From: Mimachlamys varia
Taxonomy: Eukaryota; Mollusca; Bivalvia; Pectinida; Pectinidae
Reading direction: 5' to 3'
Assembly (NCBI GenBank): GCA_947623455.1
Contig: OX392535.1
Span: forward strand, 37,038,688 to 37,102,687
DNA length: 64,000 nt
Part shown: one piece after another, positions 23,283 to 35,779 of the stretch
Layout of the letters: every line of letters begins with the position of its first letter
How positions within the stretch are numbered: position 1 is the first letter of the stretch
Notes under the pieces: model-generated
Database searches by the model: none
Told to the model about the DNA's origin: nothing
The model's input: only the letters and a program-made list of their open reading frames with translations
Position numbers and translations under genes: made by a program

Positions 23283-25132
23283 AATTTAGTCCAGTCATTT
23301 TAGCAAAAAAACAGGCCTTACCTCAAACTAATTGCAAAAGAATTTATTTTTTGGTTTTTGGAATGGTTATCATTTGTACAATAACAGGAAAAAAGTCTAC
23401 ATCGATCAAAATTTGGGAAATTAATTTTTTAGCCATTTTTATGGTCCAGAAACAAGAAAAATTACATATATGACAGTTTTTGAAGTGAAATATTTAGCTA
23501 TTTTACAATAATTAACATATGAAATTCATTGTATAGGAAGACCAAATTGAGTAGAGCTCAGAATAACCAAAATTTGTCACTAAAAGCAATCTATCAACGA
23601 TTAAATCAACTTTCAAAATGGCTATTTTTTTTTGTTTAATTTAACAATATTGACGTTTTTGCTCATTTCGAATGGAAAAGATAAAAATATCTGACTCTAA
23701 ACAAAACCAATCTACACTTAGTTGCTGAAACCAATACATATTTACTAATTTTAATTAATAAGAATTGTTATATTTTCATGTAAACAAATAATATGACACT
23801 TCTTAATTGATCAGTTGAACCAATTTGGTGTTATTTCATGCCTACATGAACAATATCCGTATTTCTCTAACAAATATTTTTATAAAAAGAAAAGCAAATG
23901 CTTCCAATCAATTCATATCCTTTTGTGTATTGTTTATATTGTTAAGAAACAATAAAATTGGCAAGTTCTCTCAAAAAGTATATACAATAACTGACGGTAA
24001 AATCTTCAGTTCGTGCATTTTTGCATGAACACTACAAAAATGGCCATCAATATGAACAACATAAATAGTATTTTTTCGAATATGTCTTGTCCGATTTGAA
24101 TATAATTTTGCCAATGGAACCACCATAAAACTTTTGATTTCATGAGATTAATTTGAAGTTAAAGATTCCCTTACTTTAGTATTTTCATTAAAAATTAAGT
24201 ATCCCACCATTCATTTCCATTATCAGAATATGAAAAATCAATTTATTTAAAGTTGACATCAATCATAAATTTAAATTTACTTTTATCCAGAAGGCTACGT
24301 CATGGTGGTAATTACTGCCAAATTATTTCAAAATCCAGCAAAAAACAAGAAATATATTCACAATTTTGTTGTTGAAAAACGTGGACTTAGCCAATTTTAG
24401 TGGTCAAGTCAAATTGTGGTTTTCATCCACCTAATTTCAAGTAATATAATGGAGGTATCTTGTCAAATGTCTTATGTTTTGCTAAGAATAACTTGCATAG
24501 AAAATAATTTAATGCACATTTCAGCATATGCTGAAGGTATTTATGAAATATTGTTCACATAAATCGATGAATCATTCAATTTTATTTAAAATCAGCTCCA
24601 AATCAGACCAACAGACAAACTTTGAGCAGCCATATAATTTAAAAGGTGTAAGTTAAATATAATATTTTCTGAAATTTAAATAAGCAAACTATATGTGAAT
24701 ACATTCTCATAAAACAAGGATCAATAGTGACGTTGATTGATTGAGTAATCTTTCTTAAAAATCCAACACAAGCTGAAATATTGATAAATTAACAACATTT
24801 TAGTGATTTTCAAGGTGTCATAATTTTTTTCGTAAAACCATTCAAACTGTTTTGTTATTGATTTTGTGTTGTACAACAAACAGGCTTGCCATACAATGCT
24901 TTTTAGTTATCCTGTATTACAACTGACGTTGATATTTGGGTTAAAAAATGGTCCATCAAGTAATTTTTTATATTTTTCAGATTTTTTAGGGGTAGAAAAA
25001 ACTATTTTCCCCAATTTTGATTAATGTAGACTTTTTTCTGTTACAATGTATACTAAAACCTGTATGAAAAACCAAAAATAAATTCTTTTGCAATTAGTTT
25101 GAGGTAAAATCATAAAATGATTGGACTAATTG
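23283..25132. mobile_element. 1.85-kb AT-rich element with long terminal inverted repeats
   Basis: The left arm (23283 to about 23420) contains ttagtccagtcattt, cctcaaactaattgcaaaag and gaaaaaagtctacat. The right arm (about 25000-25132) contains their reverse complements. Similarity runs about 130-150 bp with small indels. The interior is very AT-rich without a recognisable transposase, so it looks like a non-autonomous or decayed DNA transposon. Confidence 0.75.
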
Positions 25133-25559
25133 TCTAATGGTGACCAAGAGTTTAGATTGGGTAGTAAGTAATAACTGTGGATCCTCAAACCAACTTCATC
25201 AAAGATAGCAATGAGGCCTTATTTTGAAATTCATGCATTTTGTTATTTGTATTCCATTCAATAAGATTTTGTATAATTTAGAAACCTATATGACCTGTGT
25301 ACCATCCCTGCCTAGTATTATCTATTTATCAACTTATCAATATATTACAGTATATACTAGAATTTAGAGTATACAATATAGGGAGTGGGCGACTGTACAT
25401 ATAAAACAGGACCAGCTGTTACACTGGACAGCAGCTGACTGTAGTCCATCAAGTGTGACCATGCCATTACTATAGGTGGTAAAATAACATTAGTGACATA
25501 CCATGCATCAGTATCATAGTCAAGGTGCATGTGTGTTACTGTACCATTATTATCGTACC
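25133..25559. other. ANO7 upstream region, no feature seen
   Basis: No exon, RNA or repeat structure that I can support. Confidence 0.4.
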
Positions 25560-25740
25560 CAGGGCTTTTTCTCACCGGTTCGGGTTGGGCCTTTTTGTCT
25601 CATTTTGGGAAGAAAATTGGTGAATTGGGAAAAAATTTTCAGGTTAACTGCAAACTTTGGGAATTCGGCTAAAATATTAAATAATTTCAATTGGAAACAG
25701 GGCCTGTTAATGGCCCCAAAACACCATCATAAAAAGCCCG
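25560..25740. mobile_element. CAGGG-ended MITE 6
   Basis: Left end CAGGGCTTTTTCTCACCGG; the right end reverse complement reads CGGGCTTTTTATGATGG. Perfect direct repeat GTACC at 25555-25559 and 25741-25745. Internal gaattgggaaaaaattt links it to the copy at 11451. Confidence 0.88.
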
Positions 25741-25901
25741 GTACCAAACTAATCAACACTTCACGGATTAGCACAATACCATTATTATCATTCTGTCACT
25801 ACATGATCATCATAATTTTGTCTTTGTGATATTTATCTAGAAGTATATTATAATGACAATATTACATCATCTACACAGAATCATAATATCCCATATTCAA
25901 T

Positions 25902-26560
25902 AATTCCTTATTACCTCCCCTTCTTACCTAGGGTGAGCCCCAATCATTCCTCCATTCATCTCCTAAGACAAAATGCCAGCCTTGTCTATTAGACAATTAA
26001 AGGTGGGCTAGCTAATGCTGATTGACTACAGATATTTCTTTATTACAATCCCCTTTTCTTCTAGGAAAAATTCCAACCATGGTCTGATGATGACTAATTC
26101 TTTATTACCTCCCCTTCTTACCTAGGGTGAGCCTCAATCATTTCTCTATTCATCTCCTAAGACAAAACGCCAACCTTGTCTATTAGACAATTAAAGGTTG
26201 GCTAGCAAATGATGATTGACTACAGGTATTTCTTTATTACAATCCCCTTTTCTTCTAGGAAAAATTCCAACCATGGTCTGATAATGACTAATTGTTTATT
26301 ACCTCCCCTTCTTACCTAGGGTGAACCCCAATCATACCTCCACTCAGCTCCTATATATATATAGCTAGGACAAAATGCTAACCTTGTTTAATGATAATTG
26401 ACTACAGGTATTTCCCTTTTCTTCTAGGACAAATCCCAACCATTGTCTGATGGTGACTAATTCTGTATTACCTCCCCTTCACCCCAAGGACAAACCCGAT
26501 CAGTGTCTCATAGTTATCGACTAACTCCTTATTACATGTACTTCCTCTTCTCTCATCGGA
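25902..26560. repeat. About 195-bp tandem repeat, 3.5 units
   Basis: Units start near 25902, 26097, 26291 and 26459 with attctttattacctcccctt, then tgtctattagacaattaaag and cccttttcttctagga. The third unit is shortened to about 168 bp and the fourth is partial and diverged. Confidence 0.9.
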
Positions 26561-27612
26561 CAAATAATAAACACTGTTCCTTGAGATTTCAAACAATTTT
26601 TACCCCACAAACAGCTGAAAATATCTTAACAATGCGAGCATAATGATGGCTAGTGTTTTGAAAGAGTTAAATATCTAACAATAATTTCGCAATAAAAATT
26701 GAAATATTTTCATTTACAAAGACAGTGTTTTCATAAATGTTTAAACTTAATATCATTAACGTGTATGCATACAACTCTGATATAAACACTGTAAGTTAAC
26801 TGATAATATCTGTTCCCAAAGTTAGTACTGAATACACAGTAAATGTGACAGATTTAAAATTTGTTGATAAAATCACTTTTCAGTATCTGCTGAATTTGAC
26901 TTACACTGTCAGAATCATCATTTTATATCTATTACTGTAACTTTTACACTTGATACAGTGTTCCATTATTTAATAATATGCAAGATGGTTGAATCAGATT
27001 ACTAGTCTACGTAGCTGTATAAACAGGGAGCAGTTCAAGGTCTATGTAACTAGTAAGGGCACCTGCAGGGTTGGGGTAAATCTCATTGATAAAGAGGCTG
27101 GAAGTCCTGACTATATAATACACTGTACATACAATATTAAAAAGAAAAAACATCTATGAAAACTCATCTCTTCAGTGACCAAGAGAGCGTTAAATTTGAA
27201 TATAATGTTCGTAAATTCGCTGTACCATGAAACAAAGTCAGACTTGAACCAGATAAGAGACCGAAAATGACAATGACAACATTGTATGTTTCAATAGATA
27301 TAAAGTACGTCAAAAACTTCCAACATAAAATTTGAATAATTACTCTGCTTATGAAAGTGAAAGGATACTGAAAGGCGGTCTAAAGTAATTAAGGTTGAAA
27401 CACTCTGATAATTTTGTAAAATTTTAACCAGAGGACAAGACTAGTAGTAGTAACAAAACAAACCTGTCCAAAAAACTGTTTAGTTTGCAAATTTTTGCAT
27501 ATTGTCTATGTATTAATAACTCATTCAAACCCTAAAATTTATGGAAGATGAGTTAAGAATTCAAAGGTGACTTGCTGGTAAATAAGAGCTTATATCAGTT
27601 TAAGTACGATCT

Positions 27613-28020
27613 TTAAAGGCCAAATATACGTAACTTTCGGCAAACTTAAGTGAAAATGAAGCCTAATAACTGATTATATTTATAGATAAAGTTAAGATTA
27701 ACTGATCATGAAATCGGCAATATTAAAGATGAATTCTTACGTACAGTAGGTATCGGTACAGTAGCAGTTGAAACTTGGTATTTGTAAACATGCAACCACT
27801 TTTAACTTACTGCCATCTAACTTAGGTTTGTTGTTTTAGTGGTCCACACAAGTTTACATTATTTTGAATTCTTTGGAATTTTCTGTCAAGGGTGTCTTGG
27901 TAGTTACCGCTCAGGTTTACATCATTTTAGCCTATTTTTGCATGGTTATCAACTGGATTTTTTTCAGAATTTTTCTGAATCACGAAAAATTCCCTGAAGT
28001 TACGTATATTGGGCCTTTAA
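27613..28020. mobile_element. TTAA-flanked non-autonomous element, family A, complete copy
   Basis: TTAA at 27613-27616 and 28017-28020 brackets inverted ends AGGCCAAATATACGTAACTT and AAGTTACGTATATTGGGCCT (reverse complement near-identical). It is 400 bp long and non-coding, and aligns with 1-340 in opposite orientation. Confidence 0.85.
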
Positions 28021-29744
28021 GGAAAGTGAAAGAAGAAGACATTGAAATACTTCTGATAAAAGTTGATTAACAACATGCAATGTTACATTGCATAGCTCTT
28101 GGGTGCTGAAGACAAGAGCTTGGAAGTGTTGCTGGTGAGCAGTAACATAGTCTAGAGTAAAATCTGAGACAGGGAAAAAAGTATCAATCATAATAATTAT
28201 TATTATAATTACGCTCATAATCCAAAAATGTTGTTTATTATTTATCAGATCTGTCCTCTGCATATTGAAGGTCATTAAGAAATAATCAGATCAGCTTACT
28301 GTAAATGTATAAAAATTGAATATAGAGCCAATTAATTTGATATATTACATTTCTGGTGAACTTGGACTCAATATACCTACCAAAGTGTTCAAAATTTATT
28401 TTTCGATGAATTTTCCAATTAGCGTATAAATACATTACTGAAGTAGTGAGGGAATTAGTTCCTTTTTCCAAACTGTTTAAAACCTGTGTTTTGTTTCAAT
28501 TTTCAGATTAACTACCCGTGCTTGTGTGCCTGTGGTACCCGTTTATAGTTGTTGTCAATACGAAAACAGCTTTAAATTTTGTTCGGATCATGTCACACGT
28601 CTCGGCACCTTCTGCTGCATAGAAATAGGCCCAAAATAATAAAATCAACTTGGATGTAAATATATAGAGGATATCTAACAGTGTCTTCAGTAATACCATG
28701 CACATATATTTCACGAGTGGGGCTAATATTTTGATATTTTTCACGAGTGCGCAGCATCCAAGAGCTAACGTTATACAATGCAGTTAATTTGTCTCAAGAC
28801 CCTATTGAGGTTTATACCTCATTAACCTTAACATAAAAGGATTCAATCTTTAATTTTAAATAGCAACTGTTCATACAGTTGTAAAATTTCAATTTAATTA
28901 GCGATTGACTATGATTGGGGGGGTGGTCATGAAGAATACTATAAATACTTTCCCAAATCATTGTCAATCAGTATTGAACACATTTAACCCTGAAGAACAC
29001 ATTTGAACTCTTCCAATTCAAGGGCTGGAATGGCTCATTATAAAATCTCAGGGGTGCTGCGGTGCAGTGTCAGTTAAATCATTTAGACAAGACCCTACAA
29101 TGTGGTTTACTGGTAGGCCACAGTGATCAATCTACGTAACGTGCAAGTCCCAATATATACTTCAATTTAACATTGTTGGACTCATTGTTTTTAACAATAT
29201 GTACTAAAATGACACAAGAAAATAAATTGTTGACTGATCACAGCCAAATCAAAATGATGTGAGAAAGGCATATTTTATAGGACAGGAAAACGTGTCCACA
29301 GGGCCTAGATATCTAGATCTATATAAACATTATCATGGGTGAGTATCCATTCTTTGCCACGTTCTTTAATCTGTCTATTGTCAGACAGTTAGTTTGATCA
29401 ATCCCATCAGATCCTTCCGAATCTATTTTTCATAAACCCGATGCAAAGATGACAATGTAATTTGTGATTTCATTTCGATTTTCTGGCCATTCTTAGTCTC
29501 AAAAGATTAGAAAATGATCTCAAATTGACTCAATTTCTAATAACACGAACAAACCTATATTTAGTCCTATTGAAATGACAGCAAAAGCCTATCATACTGT
29601 GCATTCAGTTGGTTCGGCCAACCGTGAACAGTTGACATTAGAGTCTCTACTGCCTTGAAGGTACCGGTTGTCGACATGTAAACATTTCCCTAACAAAATT
29701 GATCCTCTATGTTTGCGAGGCAAACTTGCTATCTTTGCACTTAC
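28021..29744. other. Gene-free stretch upstream of ANO7
   Basis: AT-rich sequence with a (TAA)-like patch near 28188-28212 and a short G run near 28917. No exon, RNA or repeat I can support apart from the donor at its right end noted separately. Confidence 0.5.
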
Positions 29745-30010
29745 CTTAGCATTGAATGAAACAGATGAATTGATGAAGTCTCAAATATGATGATATCTGT
29801 ATTAAAATGATATCAAGAAAGAGTTAACAGTTGTTTATCCGGGTAGATGACAGAAGCAATGCACCACTCAACCTTTCGTCGGCCATGTTTTGCGCTGTCT
29901 GCTATCCCGTTGGAAAAGAGGCTGTCCCAGGAGAATAATTTGCATAACAATAAGATCGATCGGTCGGCTGCCTCATCAGCCAGTATTGCGTGAGAATTTC
30001 CGCGGGAACG
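29745..30010 (-). promoter_or_regulatory. Candidate non-coding first exon and promoter of the ANO7-like gene
   Basis: At 29744-29739 the minus strand reads as an ideal donor, CTAAG|GTAAGTGC, with no coding potential before it. The first coding exon of ANO7 starts with an acceptor and therefore needs such an upstream donor. The next 250 bases are richer in G, C and CpG than their surroundings. They include an octamer-like ATGCAAAT (minus strand, near 29940) and CG-rich patches near 29876-30005. This is an inference; the exon could instead lie elsewhere in 21.4-45 kb. Confidence 0.3.
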
Positions 30011-30496
30011 TGTTGATGCTAATATTGGTAGACTTAGAGCTCTATCGGTGGTTACATAGTTAATTTCAGTTTAGTTCATTTTTGTATAATTAATGAAATA
30101 ACATAAGCATAGCAAAAACTGTGTCATTATTTAAGATCTACTTTGGTTTAAGCAGAGACGTATATATATATAAGCCATGGTTTATTGAAAATATTTGAAC
30201 CTTTTTTTCCTTTTTCAACTTTGCATCGCAGATTATCCAACTTGTCTCCCAACTAATTGGATGGAATTATCATAAGGTACTCAACGATTTTTATTCATGA
30301 TTTGAAATGTAGGTTGTCGTGTACAGTTGCACAAAATGTATAGGGATTAGGAGGGAAGAATGTTTTTACTTTTATTCTTTTAACAATCCAGTGAACGTAT
30401 GTAAATATCTTTCATTTATAACACATGAAAAATAAACACATCAGTTTTAACATCTTGCAGAGGTGAAAAGAATCCGTTCTTTTCTCATTGAACTAC

Positions 30497-31662
30497 CAGG
30501 GGCGTAGCTGCCATGTAAGCACATAAGCCCGTGGTTGCACATCTTTTTTCCCAAATATTTGTATTAAAGTCAAGAAATTTCATAATTCGGCTAACAATCT
30601 TTAAACTCCACTTCAAGCGCACGCAACCCCCCCCCCCCCCCCCACACACACACACTTAAATTTGCCAAGTGATCATTTTTTGCAAGAATTAAAAATTAAA
30701 ATTAAAACACTAAAAATTTCATCATCAGATAGCTTTGCAAAGCATATTTTAGGTAGAAATCTTATAAAAAAATTAGGGCTACGCCCCAAACCAGACACAT
30801 ACAGTTGATACTTATATATATTGAGTGAAATATATAATATAGTACGTCTGACAATTAACTACCCCCACAATTAAGTACCCCCTTCCCCACCTCTTCCATG
30901 CTTCCTGAGAATTTGGCTGATACCGATCACGCGATGACACACACACGGGGGGGGTGTTCGAAAACTTTTGCAAATGACCTTTTTTCTCAGAAACGCTTAC
31001 AAAAGTTTGAATGCATTTTTCTAGTTATCTTCAAAAATATTCCCCTTTAGCTTGAACACACCGTTTTAGAAACAATACTTCTCTTTGGGTATACTAGTCA
31101 GATACGGGTAAACTGCAGATTCCAGCTCACTTCTAAAGCCTAAAGGCTCGTGACATATTAAATTAAGTATCTCGTTTAAATATATTCCCTACTATATTGA
31201 CACGAGTGTAAGATCCTCTATTTAGCTCATGTATATTGGATTGATAAAAATGAATATGAAATTGGCGGTCAGTTCAAACAAAATGAGAGCAGAAATAATT
31301 GATGTTGAGCCTGTTCGAATTATGCTTAATATAAGTGAGATTTCTAACTACAGCGGTACCTGAGTCGAAAGCGGCAAAATTACAATACATAATACTTATT
31401 GACAGTGGAGTAAACGTATATATATGTAACACAGATGGCTTTTATGTCTCTGTTATTACTTACTGACGAGAAAATGACTTAAGAAACGTTTGGATATTAA
31501 TTTTGTTTTCAAGACATCATGGAAGTAAAACATATCATCGTAATTTATTTTTACATTTATGAATATATAATGATACGACCAAATTAAATGGCACCATTTT
31601 AAGCCATTACTAATAAACGCTCGCAGGGCTTGCACATTAGAATACCTCCAGCTACGCCCTTG
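30497..31662. mobile_element. CAGGGGCGTAGCTG-ended element (CAGGG family 7)
   Basis: The left end CAGGGGCGTAGCTG and the right end (reverse complement CAAGGGCGTAGCTGG) are inverted. Flanks ACTAC and ATTAC form a 4-of-5 direct repeat. At 1166 bp it is the longest member seen. It holds a C-run, a CA microsatellite at about 30626-30654 and an internal gggctacgcccc palindrome. No transposase seen. Confidence 0.75.
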
Positions 31663-33240
31663 ATTACCTGGTAGAGTACATAACTACAACTTGTAAACGG
31701 TTTGTTAAATTGTGCTCAAGCTTCGACGCATTTTATTTATTTTGCACATTTTTATCTTGGGATTGACCATATTAATTTCCCCGTTATATCTAGCCTGAGG
31801 ACAATGCTGACTGTTAAATGGAAAACTGGAAGATAAATATCAGGTAGAGGTTACTTACCACGTGCCCACCTGCTGACATGCCTTTTATGTCTTACCTGTA
31901 TGTATAGGGTGTCCTGGGCCTCCTGCTAAGATAAGCGACTTCATCCTCCCCCCTTCGAGGGAAGGCAATTGCAACTTCCCTCACGCCGGTCGTAACACCG
32001 CGTGTAGCGGCGTAAAACTCGTAACTAACTAAATCAACAAAAATAACAGTATAGTATCGGTTTATTTGGCAATATTAGCAAGTAGAAGCCGAAATTTTAA
32101 ATTGTTTAGTGACCCCATGGTTCACATATACCCCGTGTCCACATGAAAAGCCGATAACGACAATTACTAATTCTGAAATTCAACAGACACAAGACACACA
32201 CACCCGACACACACTTTACTGTTTTCCATGTACAAAAGCCGACTTCCCCAACATAAGATTACCAGGGTAAGTTGTATTGTGATGGAAGAAGAGCAATGTT
32301 TAAACGTGAAATGTGAAACTTTGCTTCGACTGCGTTGCCAAACTGTGTTGAGGTGTTTGGAATAACCATGCAATGTTCAGCCACATTTATGGACGTTAAA
32401 GATCGCAGAAATATGGCTTCGGTCCGTCCACTGTATTAAAAATAAATGAAGGTCGTATTTGAAGCGCCACGGACATCTTTCCTTAGGGGGCCTATATAAT
32501 AAAAATATTATATATATAGCTACCTGACCTACTTTCTCTCGCTTCAGAATAGAGACCCCTGTGACTAACTAACTAAACTAGCTAACTAACTAACTAAATA
32601 AGCCTCCTGCTACCTGCATCTCTGAACACAGGTGTGTTATCCCCTGGTTAATTACCTAGCTGTCAGCTAAGGGAGTGCATCGAGGTGATTTTCTGAATTG
32701 AACCAAACCGTTTAACCACGGACTTAGATAAAAATCTTAATTCCGGGGATTAACTTACTTGGTTATATTATATAAAGTTTATCATCATAATCATAATTAT
32801 TATCAATATCATAATTCGATATAAAAACAAATTAATTCTGTAAATACAATTTCATGTTTTCCCCCGGCATTTTACTGTTTATTTGAATTGTCAGTATAAC
32901 ACACGATGCTGCCAATTTGAGATTACATACGGAAATGTAAATTTAAGATATACCATACAAATTTTTAATGTCGTTCAAAAATACAAGAGACATGAATTTT
33001 TTAAAATAATTTTGTAGAAAGAATTACCGGTATCATGGAATGGTGCTTTTCAACGACGACATGATCGATGGAATGTAACAAATTCTTACTGTACGGTACC
33101 TGAAAACTGTAGCATATTTTGTCAAATTAAATTATTAAAACTATACATTTCACACAGAATTTAAACGTTTCTTAAGGCAAAATATATGCAAATTAGGTTC
33201 TCTCCGCTCGGTCTTTAAAATTCGTTTTTCCCGTTTAGAA
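31663..33240. other. Gene-free stretch
   Basis: Contains short (AACT)n-like runs at about 32564-32600 and AT microsatellites near 32500-32520. There are two donor-like strings on the minus strand near 31860 and 31900 but no supporting exon. Confidence 0.45.
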
Positions 33241-33493
33241 CACAGGCACTTGTGGCCAGGAGAATAACCATCTATATATATAATATATAGAATATAGCGA
33301 AATTTTGAAAAATTAAAAAAAAATGTATCAAGCTGAAATTTGGCAATTATTTTCATTATGGTTAATGATTAATAAAACAAAAAGAAAATTACAAAATTTA
33401 GTTTTTATATTTTTTTTTTAATTTTTCAAAATTTCGCTATATTTTTTAGATCATATATATAGATGGTTATTCTCCTGGCCACAAGTGCCTGTG
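33241..33493. repeat. 85-bp perfect-to-near-perfect inverted repeat (hairpin)
   Basis: The left arm 33241-33325 contains cacaggcacttgtggccagg, agaataaccatct and tagcgaaattttgaaaaatt. The right arm 33408-33493 is its reverse complement with a few differences. The loop is about 80 bp. It lies about 100 bp before another pair of inverted ends. Confidence 0.92.
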
Positions 33494-33599
33494 AGAAAAC
33501 CGTGGCGACCGAATCGTGGGTTATCGACGATGTGAAACCAATGGAGCACAAATTATGGACCAAGGGGAACCTGCATATATGGAATTTGAGAAATGGAGA

Positions 33600-35253
33600 G
33601 GGGCATCCCGCGAAAGTAAGCTTTTTTCATATTTTTTTTTCAATTGGTCAAGCCAGACGCCTGGTTGGGATTTCCACCTACCAACGCATGCGCAGCGAGC
33701 GCCGTTTCCATTGTAAACACTCTATCTGGTATTACCGTTACACCACGATAAGACCTAACTACTAAGCGAAAAGTTGCCGCACGGTCATAATATGACGCAA
33801 GACTGCGTTACGAAATCATATTGAGAGATGGGAAGTATTCAAAGGAGAAACTACCTGCTCTATTGCGTATATGTTACATGTTTCTTCTGTGTAACGGTAA
33901 CATGCACAAATAAAGCTTTGATTTGGTTTTGGGGCTACCAAAGGGGAAACTGTTTCAGTCTTTTGTTGCATAAATGCGTGTGTAATATTAAACTTAAAAG
34001 TGTGTTTTATAATATTCCCTTTATAAAATCTGATGTTCCAGTAAAACAGTATGATTTAATTATAATTGCTGGATAGAAAGATATTTTCAAAAACAATATA
34101 TACCATAACAGAAAAATTCGTTTGATTACGTTGTAAAACGGGACGTGCAACCGAGGTACATACGGCTTCAATTTGGACAAAAGGAATAAAAAAATATGTT
34201 TTCAGGCGTAAAAAAAAGTGATATTCAAACTAATCTATAAATTAGTGAAGGTACCAATATCATTGGGTTGCGACCCCGGTATTGAATTTGATATAGAAAT
34301 ATATACATAACGGGAAAAAAAATACCCAAAGTTATACAACATATACATATGTATATTCCATTCCTGCAGTTTTTTTTAAAAGGTCATCGTCCCTTTACAA
34401 GACGCCCAAAAAGATGTAAAAGAAAGCGGAATTATCATAACATATTAATAACGGGTAGTTATAAGTGTTTCAACAGTTCCAAATCTGATATACGTTTACA
34501 TTGTATGCATGTAGTCATGCTTAGTGTGTGGTGCATTATATGAGTGTATGGACTTAATATTCGCATTCCGTGATACGTGTCAACGTGTGAAGACGCTGAA
34601 AGTTGGATAGATTTTAAATGAATATGAATGTACATTGTATATATACAGATAGTCTGAAAAAAAAATCCTCAAGACGTTAAATTGTAAAAAAAAACGCAAA
34701 AATTTCATGTCTTTTTTTTGTACTTTTCAATGCATGCTACATACATGTTATAAAATCATCTGAAAAGTTGGGTTCGTGAATATTACCTTTTACATAAATT
34801 AAGGTTTGTACCATGGCCGTATTCCCCACCCATGTGTACCGGTCTCGGTCAGGTAAATATAATATAGACAATTCCTGGTGTCGATATAATATGGTGCCGA
34901 TATGCCGACAATTATTCTTCATTTGAATATCGGTATGTGTGCAATTGATGTCTAATTTTAATGTGAATTCAATAAGTTTATACACGGATTTTGTCTCTGT
35001 TTCATCAGCCGTATACATTACGCGAGGGGACCTCCCGTATGGCCCCTGCCGGCAAACCGATCGGGGTACACCTGTCACGTGGCGTCATCCCCGCTATTTT
35101 TATCAGGGCTTTCCCGAGGAATGCGATTTTGCAAGTGGTCAATATAGACATTTTGAATGGACTTTGAATATGGGAATAACAGGAAAGTATAATTAGTAGT
35201 GCAGACGCCATGTATATTCAAGAACAGGCATTTAGGCTTTCGCGGGATGCCCC
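33600..35253. mobile_element. Candidate 1.65-kb element with GGGGCATCCCGCGAAAG termini
   Basis: A perfect 17-bp inverted pair lies at 33600-33616 and 35237-35253. Several short open frames inside do not resemble any family I know. No clear target-site duplication is visible, so the true ends could be further out. Confidence 0.55.
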
Positions 35254-35779
35254 TTTAAGGACAGACCACGGATGACCGAACGACGGACCTGCGGTTCCCA
35301 GTGCTGGTTCGTAACCCTGTTTATAGATACTTTTTTCAAATCGTGTAACTAGACAATCGGTATATTTTCTAGCCATCCCTTGTTTAAAGACCTTTGGTAC
35401 ATAGACATTCTCTCCTGGCCGGGAATGCATTTTTCTGCTTCCGACAGGAGGGTTGGGTGGGTATGTGTGCGAGTTAGTGATAAACATACATAATTTGATT
35501 AAATTAATTTTGTCCAAGCTGTAAATTATTCCATTACAATCATTGAAGGCCACGGTCAAAGTGACATGAAAATAATTTTATGAGTAATTCGACTTTTGAA
35601 GTTGAGTTTTATTTCAACAAAGGACTTTGAAACTGAGGGAGATTTCAGGGGCCCGAGAATTTGTTACAACTAGTTTTGGACCTAAACTAAGCTTTATAGT
35701 GCAATTTTACACTTATGAGGAAAAAAATGCCTCCCCCCCATCTGCGCGATTTTAGTTTTGTATAAATGAACGTTGAGGG

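Noticed and set aside
34737..35559. Two 113-codon minus-strand frames
   Set aside because: No similarity to any family I know and no splice or start support; they lie in or beside a candidate transposon.
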